A stretch of DNA of 11,268 nt from Cloacimonetes bacterium UBA5835 (GTDB taxonomy: Bacteria; Cloacimonadota; Cloacimonadia; Cloacimonadales; Cloacimonadaceae): NCBI GenBank assembly GCA_002432865.1, contig DJGX01000053.1, forward strand, positions 1 to 11,268, in the 5' to 3' direction. Position 1 is the stretch's first letter; each line of letters begins with the position of its first letter. Shown in pieces: positions 1 to 6,940 of the stretch. The translations under genes were made by a program, and so were the position numbers. The notes below the pieces were generated by a model. The model saw only the letters and a program-made list of their open reading frames with translations, did not search any database and had not been told where the DNA came from.

Positions 1-196
1 TAGAGTTAAAATAAAACATCTACTTCGCCACAGTGTATTTTTTGAATAGTTCGTAATTCAATTGGTTGTGTGCATTTCCTTGTTTTAACTCTCAATTTTG
101 AAATCTTGATACCAGTTCAAAGTAAGATCCCCTAACCTGAAATTTTAGGAAAGTGGTTTCTTAAACGCCTTCGCAAAATTGAAAGTCAAAACAAGC
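1..196. repeat. 196-bp intergenic repeat, copy 1
   Basis: This non-coding stretch recurs at 378-573 with the same length and, by direct reading, 7 substitutions (about 96% identity, no gaps). The differences are at unit positions 13, 18, 65 and 92, one near 151, and two adjacent ones near 171. It opens with TAGAGTTAAAATAAAAC and ends AGTCAAAACAAGC. An internal short hairpin (CCTAA...TTAGG, 131-149) is conserved in both copies. An inverted copy of the opening motif (TTTTAACTCT) lies at 83-92. All frames are stop-rich, so it is not a protein gene. The copy touches the window edge, so its true left border is unknown. It could be a dispersed intergenic repeat, a MITE-like remnant or a duplicated structured RNA; the sequence does not decide. 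Confidence 0.85.
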
Positions 197-216
197 AGGT
201 CTCGTTTGTTTTGACT
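184..216. repeat. 13-bp hairpin at the right end of repeat copy 1
   Basis: AGTCAAAACAAGC (184-196) pairs with the segment at 204-216. There are 12 Watson-Crick pairs and one G-T pair, with a 7-base loop (AGGTCTC). The left arm is the last 13 bases of the 196-bp repeat. The right arm lies outside it and has no counterpart after copy 2, so only copy 1 can form this structure. No T-run follows, so it is not a standard terminator. Confidence 0.6.
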
Positions 217-325
217 CTAAACCGATTCTTTCATCTATTGCAACGAGATTCAGATAGCAACAGGTAATTTTGTTCGTATTTCGATCCTGACAAAGCTGAA
301 GCTCGGTTTAGAGTTAAAATGAAAC
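204..325. repeat. Inverted pair of a short repeat motif (arms 204-225 and 303-325)
   Basis: The arm at 204-225 reads GTTTGTTTTGACTCTAAACC then GA. The reverse complement of 303-325 matches it in 20 of 23 columns, with one gap and two substitutions. The shared core is TAGAGTYAAAAY, which also opens the 196-bp repeat at 1 and at 378, so the motif is present at least four times, three direct and one inverted. The intervening 77 bases (226-302) show no gene. The arms could be terminal inverted repeats of a small element or half-sites for a DNA-binding protein. Confidence 0.6.
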
Positions 326-377
326 ATCATTGCCAAACACAATATTTGATCACATATCCAACTTTCAGAACTTGGAA

Positions 378-573
378 TAGAGTTAAAATGAAACTTCTAC
401 TTCGCCACAGTGTATTTTTTGAATAGTTCGTAATTCAATTGATTGTGTGCATTTCCTTGTTTTAACTCACAATTTTGAAATCTTGATACCAGTTCAAAGT
501 AAGATCCCCTAACCTGAAATTTTAGGAAGGTGGTTTCTTAAACGCCTCTGCAAAATTGAAAGTCAAAACAAGC
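378..573. repeat. 196-bp intergenic repeat, copy 2
   Basis: This is the second copy of the element at 1-196, in the same orientation. It differs from copy 1 at 7 of 196 positions. It begins TAGAGTTAAAATGAAAC. The similarity stops sharply after AGTCAAAACAAGC at 573, which is the same base where copy 1 ends. The flanks differ: copy 1 is followed by AGGTCTCG, copy 2 by TTTCTGC. The internal hairpin CCTAA...TTAGG is at 508-526. The identical sharp end of both copies suggests a defined unit rather than random drift of a longer duplication. Confidence 0.85.
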
Positions 574-905
574 TTTCTGCATCGGTAAAATAGAGAAGTA
601 AGGCCATTTTATACATACTGATTATAGGAATAGCCACAAGAGCAAAAAATAATTTTGGCAAGTGTGGATAAATATCAACAGCTAAAATTAGCTTGAGAGC
701 AAAAATGTCCCCTGTATTTATGCTCTCTAATGTTAAAAATAATTACCTCTGTAGTTTTGTAACTGCCCTCAAATCAAGCTAATAGAAACACCAATAGTAA
801 ATATAACAAAAATAAAAGATAAACATCTCTCTATTTCTATTCAACTCTTCTCATAATACTTCTTGATTTGTTAGTTTCAATTACCCTAATTATCCGTTTT
901 TTTAC
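574..905. other. Intergenic stretch without a supported gene
   Basis: This is AT-rich sequence between the repeats and the promoter of the first gene. A 10-bp inverted repeat (ATTAGCTTGA 687-696 with TCAAGCTAAT 774-783) brackets most of its middle. A 7-bp inverted pair (GAGAGCA 695-701 with TGCTCTC 721-727) overlaps the left arm. The only short open frame, 25 codons from 705, has no ribosome binding site. Bases 585-611 resemble 4363-4389 upstream of groEL at 21 of 27 positions. Confidence 0.5.
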
Positions 906-945
906 TTGACAGAGTTCTTGCTTTTTACTTAAAGAGAATTAGTAT
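906..945 (+). promoter_or_regulatory. Possible promoter of the modular surface-protein gene
   Basis: A perfect -35 box TTGACA is at 906-911, 126 bases before the start codon. No good -10 box stands at the usual spacing: the nearest is TAAAGA (930-935, 18-base spacer). A second reading is TTGCTT (918-923) with TAGTAT (940-945). Only the -35 hexamer is convincing. The distance implies a 5' leader of about 90 bases. Confidence 0.35.
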
Positions 946-1020
946 TTATAGGGACATTGAAAATGAACTTCAAGTCCAAATCCTGAACAAGGAAATTTAA
1001 GTAAAAAGTATATATATTTC

Positions 1021-1026
1021 AGGAGG
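1021..1026 (+). promoter_or_regulatory. Strong Shine-Dalgarno site
   Basis: AGGAGG stands 5 bases before the ATG at 1032. It is a full-consensus site and fixes this start codon. Confidence 0.9.
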
Positions 1027-1031
1027 ATATA

Positions 1032-4000
1032 ATGAAAAAGAAACTTTTTATCTTATCAGTCATTTTATTGTGGGCTATAGTGTTAGTAGGACAAACATTG
1101 ACTCTTAATCAAGTAGGTATTAAAGCAGCTGGGGGAGGGCAAACAATTCATTTAGGTGAAAGAGTTATTGTATATTTGAACTATACTACATCTGATTTTA
1201 CTTCTCAGGGATCAGTTGAATGTTTAGGTTATGCAACAAACGGTTCCAACAATAATCAGCTAAGATTATATTGGTGGAACAATGACACACAAGACAGTTA
1301 TACTTATGTTAATGTTCGTCCATTAAATAGAATTATTAGTACCAATGGAACTTTTACTGATACTGTCTCCTTTGTTCTTCCAACTCCACCTACTAATCAG
1401 AACAAAATTAGAGTTAAATTCAGATTATTTGGAGATTCTGATGGTGATGGTAATACTGTATATTCATTTGTACAGGAATCAGGATATGGCTCCCCATCAG
1501 ATTATTATACATACTTGGATATCAATAGGAATGTTGTCCCAGTAGCTCAAAATGTTAGAATAGCAAATCCTGCATTTGCTAAAGTAGGACAAACATTAAG
1601 TGGTTCATATACATATTATGACGCCGATAACGATACTGAAAGCGGAACCACTTTTCGTTGGTTAATAAGTGACAGTCAATCAGGAACTTATACTGAGATA
1701 GATGGAGCAACAAGTAAAACCTATACAGTTGTTCAAGATGATTTAGGAAAATATCTAAAATTTGAGGTTACTCCTAAAGCTGCAACAGGATTAAGTCCAG
1801 GCATAACAGTTTTAAGTTCTCCGACAGGTCAAGTTACAGGAGCACCAATTATAGAATTCAATGCCACTTACAAGACAATTACAGAAACATCTGCCAATAC
1901 TGGCGTCGTAAGTTCGGATGCATATCTTAGGATAGATGCTACAAATACTACTTTTGTTTCTAACATAACAAAAAATAATATTACCGTTCAGAATTTACCA
2001 GCTGGACTTGAGGTTAGCGAAGTTCAATGCCTGGAGACATCTAATATCAGAGTTTATCTTTCCGGGAATGCCACTTATCACGAATTTGCAGCCAGTGTAA
2101 GTAATGTTAAAATTACAGTTGATAATGCGAAATTGGTTGGGGTCGTAGGAGATAAACAAACAACTAACAGTTGTGCTATTAATTTTAACAACAATCCTCC
2201 CAGTGACTTATTGATAGCTGATGTAGGCAATAGCTATGTTAAAATAACTTGGAATAATCCAGCTGGATTACTACCAACAGGTACTGGCTTGCGTTATTTT
2301 AATATTCTGCGCAATGAAACCAATATTGGAAGTATCTATCTTGATAAAGGTAAGGGAACTTATAATTATATAGATACCGGTACCGATGTGACCAATGGAA
2401 ATCAGTATCGATATAAAGTTCAAGCAGTTTATGAGGAAGATGGGAATCCAATAAGCGCAGAGCTAAAAGCTACCCCACTGGCGATTACTGCATTTTCTTT
2501 CAGTAATCCTCCTGCAACCGGAACCATTGATCATACCAATAAAACCATCAAAGTAGTTGTTCCGAATGACACTAATGTTACTAACTTAGTAGCTACTTTC
2601 ACAGCACCAAGGGCTACAGTAAAAGTTGGGGATACAACTCAGGCCAGTGGCACAACTGCGAATGATTTCACTGACCCTGTAATGTATGATTTAACTACCA
2701 GTAATGATGCTTCCACTTGTTCTTATGAAGTAACGGTAAAAGAAAAATTGGCTACACCATCTCCTTCTACTATAGAATCAAATACAACTACCTCCAGTTT
2801 TAAAATTCAGTGGGGTTCGGTTTCAGGTGCAGAAAGTTATTTACTGGATGTTTCCACTGACGGCGGTTTTTCCAGTTTCCTGAATGGTTATCATAATAAG
2901 AGTTTAACCACTACCTCTTGCACTGTCAATGGTCTTAGTGCCAATACAACTTATTATTATCGGGTAAAGGCAATTGCCAGCGATCCGGATTTGAATAGTA
3001 ATTATTCTATTACTAAAGCAGTTAAAACTAACGATGTTTCTGAAGGCACAGGTAGCACAGAAATCAGCAGCAGTGACGAAACCACAATAAATGTAGGAGC
3101 TTATGATTCCGGGCACGAAATTGTTACTCCTACTGTGAAAGTGCATCCTACCGAGTTTGTTTCTTCTGGAAATGATATCATTACTGTTTCTATGAGTTAT
3201 GGAACACCTCCTGAGGGTTTGCAGTATAACCTTGCCTTTAATAATCGTAGTATCGGCATTGGAACTTATGTTCTTTATTATACGGGTTTGCTTTATGATC
3301 CGACTGATGTTCGTTATCGTTTGAATGGTGGTGAATTACAGACTGTTACTTTCATTGTCAATCCAGTAACGGAATCTGGGGATAAATCAATAACAGTGAC
3401 AATAAATAATTTACCTGAACTAAGCAAAGCAACTTATAATCTGCAAATTGTTCTTAATGATGATAGTGGTCAGACATTGCCTGTAGTTCTTTCCTCTTTT
3501 ACAGCCACTTTAATGGTTCAGGGTAAAGTGCGTCTGGAATGGGTAACTCAATCGGCATCAGGTTTATCTGGATTTAGAGTATTGCGTAATACTGTAGATG
3601 AAATTTCTACAGCTGTAGTAGTAAGTTCTTTAATTGAGGCAAATAATACTTCCACGGCTGTTACCTATCCCTTTATTGATAATGAAATTCCCTGCAACGG
3701 CACTTATTATTATTGGCTACAGATTGAAGGACAGGATGGCTCTGTATCTTATTATGGCTCAATTGCTGTGGAAGTGACCAATGGCAATAATCCTGATATT
3801 CCGATTCCACAGATTACGGCTTTAAATAATCCTTTCCCCAATCCCTTCAATCCTTCTTTGACCATTCCTTTTGATCTTAGCAAGGATGGTAGGGTAACGA
3901 TTAAAATTTACAACCTGAAAGGGCAACTGATTAAGAACTTGTTAAATGAAAATAAAAAGGCAGCGAACTATTATATCGTTTGGGACGGAAAAGATAATAA

Positions 4001-4088
4001 CGGGCACATTGTTTCTGCCGGAACTTATATTGTGCGGATGAATGCTCCCGAATATAATTCTTCTCGTAAGATTGTGATGGTTAAATAA
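1032..4088 (+). CDS. Large secreted modular protein with Ig-like/FN3-like domains and a C-terminal sorting-type domain
   Basis: The product has 1018 residues. The start is fixed by an AGGAGG site 5 bases upstream. The N terminus is a classical signal peptide: MKKK, a hydrophobic run to about residue 19, and a probable cut before QTLTLN. Modules in order: an N-terminal beta region (about 20-175); an Ig-like repeat of the 'ADNDTESGTTFRW...GKYLKFEVTP' type (about 180-270); an unassigned beta region (275-385); FN3-like (388-482); a DUF5018-like segment starting AITAFSF and ending YEVTVKE (484-570); FN3-like (573-665); an unassigned beta region (675-815); an FN3-like segment opening LPVVLSSFTA (816-925); and a C-terminal domain from NPFPNPFNPS (932) to the end. 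The C-terminal domain resembles type IX secretion or FlgD-Ig-like tails, which in FCB-group bacteria direct outer-membrane passage and surface attachment. No catalytic motif is seen, so an adhesive or structural envelope role is inferred. The gene stands alone between its own promoter region and a terminator. Module types are family recognition by eye; the export route is inference. Confidence 0.85.
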   Translation: MKKKLFILSVILLWAIVLVGQTLTLNQVGIKAAGGGQTIHLGERVIVYLNYTTSDFTSQGSVECLGYATNGSNNNQLRLYWWNNDTQDSYTYVNVRPLNRIISTNGTFTDTVSFVLPTPPTNQNKIRVKFRLFGDSDGDGNTVYSFVQESGYGSPSDYYTYLDINRNVVPVAQNVRIANPAFAKVGQTLSGSYTYYDADNDTESGTTFRWLISDSQSGTYTEIDGATSKTYTVVQDDLGKYLKFEVTPKAATGLSPGITVLSSPTGQVTGAPIIEFNATYKTITETSANTGVVSSDAYLRIDATNTTFVSNITKNNITVQNLPAGLEVSEVQCLETSNIRVYLSGNATYHEFAASVSNVKITVDNAKLVGVVGDKQTTNSCAINFNNNPPSDLLIADVGNSYVKITWNNPAGLLPTGTGLRYFNILRNETNIGSIYLDKGKGTYNYIDTGTDVTNGNQYRYKVQAVYEEDGNPISAELKATPLAITAFSFSNPPATGTIDHTNKTIKVVVPNDTNVTNLVATFTAPRATVKVGDTTQASGTTANDFTDPVMYDLTTSNDASTCSYEVTVKEKLATPSPSTIESNTTTSSFKIQWGSVSGAESYLLDVSTDGGFSSFLNGYHNKSLTTTSCTVNGLSANTTYYYRVKAIASDPDLNSNYSITKAVKTNDVSEGTGSTEISSSDETTINVGAYDSGHEIVTPTVKVHPTEFVSSGNDIITVSMSYGTPPEGLQYNLAFNNRSIGIGTYVLYYTGLLYDPTDVRYRLNGGELQTVTFIVNPVTESGDKSITVTINNLPELSKATYNLQIVLNDDSGQTLPVVLSSFTATLMVQGKVRLEWVTQSASGLSGFRVLRNTVDEISTAVVVSSLIEANNTSTAVTYPFIDNEIPCNGTYYYWLQIEGQDGSVSYYGSIAVEVTNGNNPDIPIPQITALNNPFPNPFNPSLTIPFDLSKDGRVTIKIYNLKGQLIKNLLNENKKAANYYIVWDGKDNNGHIVSAGTYIVRMNAPEYNSSRKIVMVK

Positions 4089-4107
4089 CACAATAATACA
4101 TTTCTGC

Positions 4108-4136
4108 AAGGTGCGTAGTTTTTTTACGCACCTTTT
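4108..4136 (+). terminator. Rho-independent terminator of the surface-protein gene
   Basis: AAGGTGCGTA (4108-4117) pairs perfectly with TACGCACCTT (4125-4134) over 10 bp, with a 7-base loop GTTTTTT. A T-rich tail (TTATTTTAT) follows. It begins 20 bases after the stop codon. Confidence 0.88.
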
Positions 4137-4428
4137 ATTTTATCTCTGAAAAATGGAAGATTAGCAATTCATAGTATCGCTAAACAATTAGGTTCCTTGC
4201 TATGTTTAGTTACTTCCAATTGAGGAATAGTGCAATTAACTAATATTATCTTGCCTGAGGATAGTTTTGAGGGATGAGTTCTTTAAGTAAATTTCGGGCA
4301 AAAATGAAAGAAAAAATGAGCAGCAGTTTTAGCACAACTCTCTAATATCCCTATTTCTTGTAATAAAAAAGAGTAGTTAGACCATTTCAGTGTAAGTAAA
4401 GAATAGGGGAGAGCATAAAAAAATAAAT

Positions 4429-4456
4429 TTGCGCTTGACAGTTTTCTGACTATAAT
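4429..4456 (+). promoter_or_regulatory. groEL promoter
   Basis: A perfect -10 box TATAAT lies at 4451-4456, with TTGCGC (4429-4434) 16 bases upstream as a weak -35. A perfect TTGACA at 4435-4440 is only 10 bases from TATAAT; it would have to use TATTAG (4459-4464, 18-base spacer). With TATAAT, transcription would start near 4463, inside the CIRCE operator, the usual layout for HrcA-controlled genes. Which -35 is used cannot be settled by reading. Confidence 0.6.
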
Positions 4457-4460
4457 AATA

Positions 4461-4487
4461 TTAGCACTCAAATGAATTGACTGCTAA
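4461..4487 (+). promoter_or_regulatory. CIRCE operator (HrcA binding site)
   Basis: TTAGCACTC, nine bases, GACTGCTAA. The CIRCE consensus is TTAGCACTC-N9-GAGTGCTAA, so 17 of the 18 defined positions match, with exact spacing; the one change is C for G in the right arm. It overlaps the expected transcription start of groEL. CIRCE is bound by the HrcA repressor, which is released on heat shock or misfolding stress. The hrcA gene is not in the window. Confidence 0.93.
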
Positions 4488-4516
4488 GAAAACGAAAACA
4501 AAATAATTAATATTAT

Positions 4517-4521
4517 GGAGG
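4517..4521 (+). promoter_or_regulatory. Shine-Dalgarno site that decides the groEL start
   Basis: GGAGG stands 8 bases before the ATG at 4530. The in-frame ATG at 4515 overlaps this site and would add five residues (MEENK) that GroEL proteins do not have, so 4530 is the better start. Confidence 0.85.
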
Positions 4522-4529
4522 AAAACAAG

Positions 4530-6158
4530 ATGGCAAAACAAATGCAATATGCACATAGTGCTCGCACAAGTTTAAAAAGCGGTGTGGATAAACTGGCTGA
4601 TGCCGTAAAAGTTACCCTTGGTCCGAAGGGTAGAAATGTTGTATTGGATAGAAAATATGGCTCTCCTACAATTACCAATGACGGAGTGACCATTGCCAAA
4701 GAAATTGAGCTGGAAGATGAATTTGAAAACATGGGTGCTCAGCTTTGTAAAGAAGTTGCTGAAAAGACTCATGACACTGCTGGTGATGGAACAACCACAG
4801 CTACAATTTTGGCGCAAGCTATTATTGAAGAAGGTTTAAAACATGTAACCGCCGGCGTTAATCCAATGTATTTGAAGCGTGGTTTAGAAAAGGCAACAAA
4901 GGTTATAGTGGATAAGATTAAAGAATATAGCAAAGAGATTAAAAGTAGCGAAGAAATTGCTCAGATTGCGGCTATTTCTGCTAATAATGATCCTGAGATT
5001 GGAGCTCTTATTGCTGAAGCTATGGATAGTGTTGGTAGAGAAGGAATCATCAATATTGAAGAAGCAAAATCTATTGATACTGGCTTGGAAAAAGTAGAAG
5101 GAATGCAATTTGATCGTGGTTATATTTCACCCTATTTTGTCACTAATGCAGAAAAGATGATTGCCGAGTTGGAAGATCCCTTTATTCTGATTTACGATAA
5201 AAAGATCAGTGGACTCAAGGAATTGCTGCCTATTTTGCAGGAAGTTTCTCAGAATGGCCGTCCCTTATTGATCATTGCAGAGGATATTGAAGGTGAAGCT
5301 CTTGCTACTTTAGTAGTTAATAAACTGCGCGGAATTCTGAATGTGGTAGCGGTTAAAGCTCCTGGTTTTGGAGATCGCAGAAAAGCTATGTTGGAAGATA
5401 TCGCAGTTCTTACTGGAGCAACTCTTATTTCTGAAGAGATGGGCAGAAAACTTGATAGCGCTACAATGAGTGATTTAGGGCGTGCCAAGAAGATAATTGT
5501 GGATAAAGAAAATACCACTATCCGTGAAGGTGCTGGTGATCCTGAAGATGTTCAAGCCAGAATTAAACAAATAAAAGCTCAGATCGAAGAGACTACCTCC
5601 GATTACGATAAAGAAAAACTTCAGGAACGTCTTGCCAAGCTTTCCAGTGGAGTAGCCGTTCTTAGAATCGGAGCAGCTACCGAAACTGAAATGAAAGAGA
5701 AAAAAGCTCGTGTTGATGATGCTTTACATGCTACCCGGGCTGCAGTTGAAGAAGGAATTGTTCCCGGTGGTGGAGTTACTTTAATTCATGCTGCAAAAGC
5801 CCTTAAGCAAATGAAAGGGCTCTCTTTTGAAGAGAAAATGGCAGTGGATATTCTTTCTAAAGCGTTAGAAAAACCCGCATATCAAATTGCTGCTAATGCT
5901 GGAGAAGAAGGTGCCGTGGTAGTTGAAAAACTAAAAGGTTTCCGCGATATCCATATGGGATTTAATGCTGCGAACGGTGAATATGAAGACCTCTTCAAAG
6001 CCGGAATTATTGATCCTGCCAAGGTTGTGCGTTCTGCTATCCAAAATGCAGCTTCCATAGCTGGTTTGATGTTGACTACTGAATGCACAATTACCGATAT
6101 CAAAGAACCAGAACCTGCAGTTCCAATGCCCAATCCAGGTATGGGTGATATGTATTAA
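4530..6158 (+). CDS. groEL: 60 kDa chaperonin GroEL
   Basis: The product is 542 residues, close to the usual 540-550. GroEL forms a double-ring cytoplasmic folding machine that encloses non-native proteins and hydrolyses ATP, working with the GroES lid. The start MAKQMQYAHSARTSLKSGVD matches the family's N terminus. Equatorial ATP-site motifs are present: TLGPKGRNVVLD (29-40), TNDGVTIAKEIELED (49-63) with D51 equivalent to E. coli D52, and GDGTTT (85-90). The catalytic aspartate of DDALHATRAAVEEG is D397 (E. coli D398), followed by VPGGGVTL. The C-terminal tail is PEPAVPMPNPGMGDMY, with only one GM step instead of the longer GGM repeats common in the family. The gene follows a CIRCE operator directly and has its own terminator. 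No groES is found on either side in the window, so its co-chaperonin must be encoded elsewhere. Function is essentially certain. Confidence 0.98.
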   Translation: MAKQMQYAHSARTSLKSGVDKLADAVKVTLGPKGRNVVLDRKYGSPTITNDGVTIAKEIELEDEFENMGAQLCKEVAEKTHDTAGDGTTTATILAQAIIEEGLKHVTAGVNPMYLKRGLEKATKVIVDKIKEYSKEIKSSEEIAQIAAISANNDPEIGALIAEAMDSVGREGIINIEEAKSIDTGLEKVEGMQFDRGYISPYFVTNAEKMIAELEDPFILIYDKKISGLKELLPILQEVSQNGRPLLIIAEDIEGEALATLVVNKLRGILNVVAVKAPGFGDRRKAMLEDIAVLTGATLISEEMGRKLDSATMSDLGRAKKIIVDKENTTIREGAGDPEDVQARIKQIKAQIEETTSDYDKEKLQERLAKLSSGVAVLRIGAATETEMKEKKARVDDALHATRAAVEEGIVPGGGVTLIHAAKALKQMKGLSFEEKMAVDILSKALEKPAYQIAANAGEEGAVVVEKLKGFRDIHMGFNAANGEYEDLFKAGIIDPAKVVRSAIQNAASIAGLMLTTECTITDIKEPEPAVPMPNPGMGDMY

Positions 6159-6185
6159 TTTCACAATAAATCATATAACAAGAAT

Positions 6186-6214
6186 GGGCCTCTCAATCCA
6201 GGAGAGGCTCTTTT
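6186..6214 (+). terminator. Rho-independent terminator of groEL
   Basis: GCCTCTC (6188-6194) pairs with GAGAGGC (6202-6208), extended by a G-T and a G-C pair to 9 bp. The loop is 7 bases, and TTTT (6211-6214) and a further TTT follow. It lies 28 bases after the groEL stop codon. Confidence 0.88.
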
Positions 6215-6524
6215 ATTTAATAAGCAATTATCAATAAAAAAAAGACTCCTGCAGATTGCGCTGCAAATTATAACATTAGATCTGAAGTGAACAAGATTTG
6301 GCTAGTATAGTTAAAAATTATCCCCTCTATAGTTTTTATTCCTATAAGACACATATAAGCATCAATTACAATTGGAAAGATTAAAGTAACAATACAAAAA
6401 CATCACGATAATTCCCCTCTTGAAACTGCATTATACCAACTGTAACAATCAATTTTGTAATAAAATCCCAATAATTTTGTCTCCTATTATCCTTGCTCGA
6501 GGCCATTAATCTATCGTTTAACAG

Positions 6525-6563
6525 GCCTTAATCAAGCGTTAATAATTAACGCTTGATTAAGGC
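6525..6563. repeat. Perfect 39-bp palindrome
   Basis: The left arm GCCTTAATCAAGCGTTAA (6525-6542) is exactly reverse-complementary to 6546-6563, around a central TAA. An 8-bp outer inverted pair (TTAATCTA 6506-6513 and TAGATTAA 6564-6571) flanks it. The half-site CTTGATTAA recurs as a direct copy at 6552-6560 and 6574-6582, the latter followed by CGCTT. No T-run follows, so it is a poor terminator. It could be an operator for a dimeric regulator, a cruciform-forming site or a repeat-element remnant. Confidence 0.85.
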
Positions 6564-6928
6564 TAGATTAACACTTGATTAACGCTTTCCATTAAGAGCG
6601 AGTAGTTGAAGTCGAAGCCGATAGACAGTTTATCCAAAAGTAATAAATACCTGATGACAGATAGATATATTAGGAAAGTACTTAATATCAATCCATAATT
6701 TTAAAGTTCGGGGAAAATGAGCTAACCTGTTCTTGCTTGGCAAATAAACTGAAGTTAATCAGCGGACTTTGAGCTTGCCTGTTTTTAGGATAATTTTATT
6801 CAACGATTCAGTTGCTGAAAATGTCTATAAACTATGTGGTTACATTATTGGGATTTTTTGGTTAGCGGGAAATTTCTGATGAATTGTAGAAACAGAATAT
6901 AACTTTTTTCTTAGGAACTGAACTTAAT

Positions 6929-6940
6929 AAAAAAGGGGGG
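6929..6940. other. A6G6 homopolymer tract upstream of glgP
   Basis: Six A are followed directly by six G, then TAC and six T (6944-6949). A G6 run is conspicuous in this AT-rich intergenic region. It lies 44 bases upstream of the TTGACA box before glgP. Such tracts can vary in length by slippage; whether this one does is unknown. Confidence 0.5.

Noticed and set aside
303..394. Possible mini CRISPR array: TAGAGTTAAAATGAAAC at 309 and 378, 69 bases apart, ending in GAAAC like many CRISPR repeats.
   Set aside because: Only 17 bases are identical, the sequence upstream of each is diverged, a third copy is 308 bases away and a fourth is inverted. The motif is also part of a 196-bp repeat. No cas gene is present.
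319..426. A 35-codon open frame running from the third motif into repeat copy 2.
   Set aside because: It has no ribosome binding site and is created by the junction of repeats; copy 1 has lost the equivalent start codon.
705..782. A 25-codon open frame upstream of the surface-protein gene.
   Set aside because: It has no ribosome binding site and no recognisable product.
4274..4345. A 23-codon open frame before groEL with GAGGG next to its ATG.
   Set aside because: The purine run abuts the ATG, too close for a working site, and the peptide is low-complexity (Ser/Lys).
4283..4471. A 62-codon minus-strand frame upstream of groEL.
   Set aside because: It runs across the groEL promoter and CIRCE, has no ribosome binding site and no family resemblance.
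4515..4529. Upstream ATG for groEL adding MEENK.
   Set aside because: This ATG overlaps the Shine-Dalgarno sequence itself, and GroEL proteins normally start with M-A-K at 4530.
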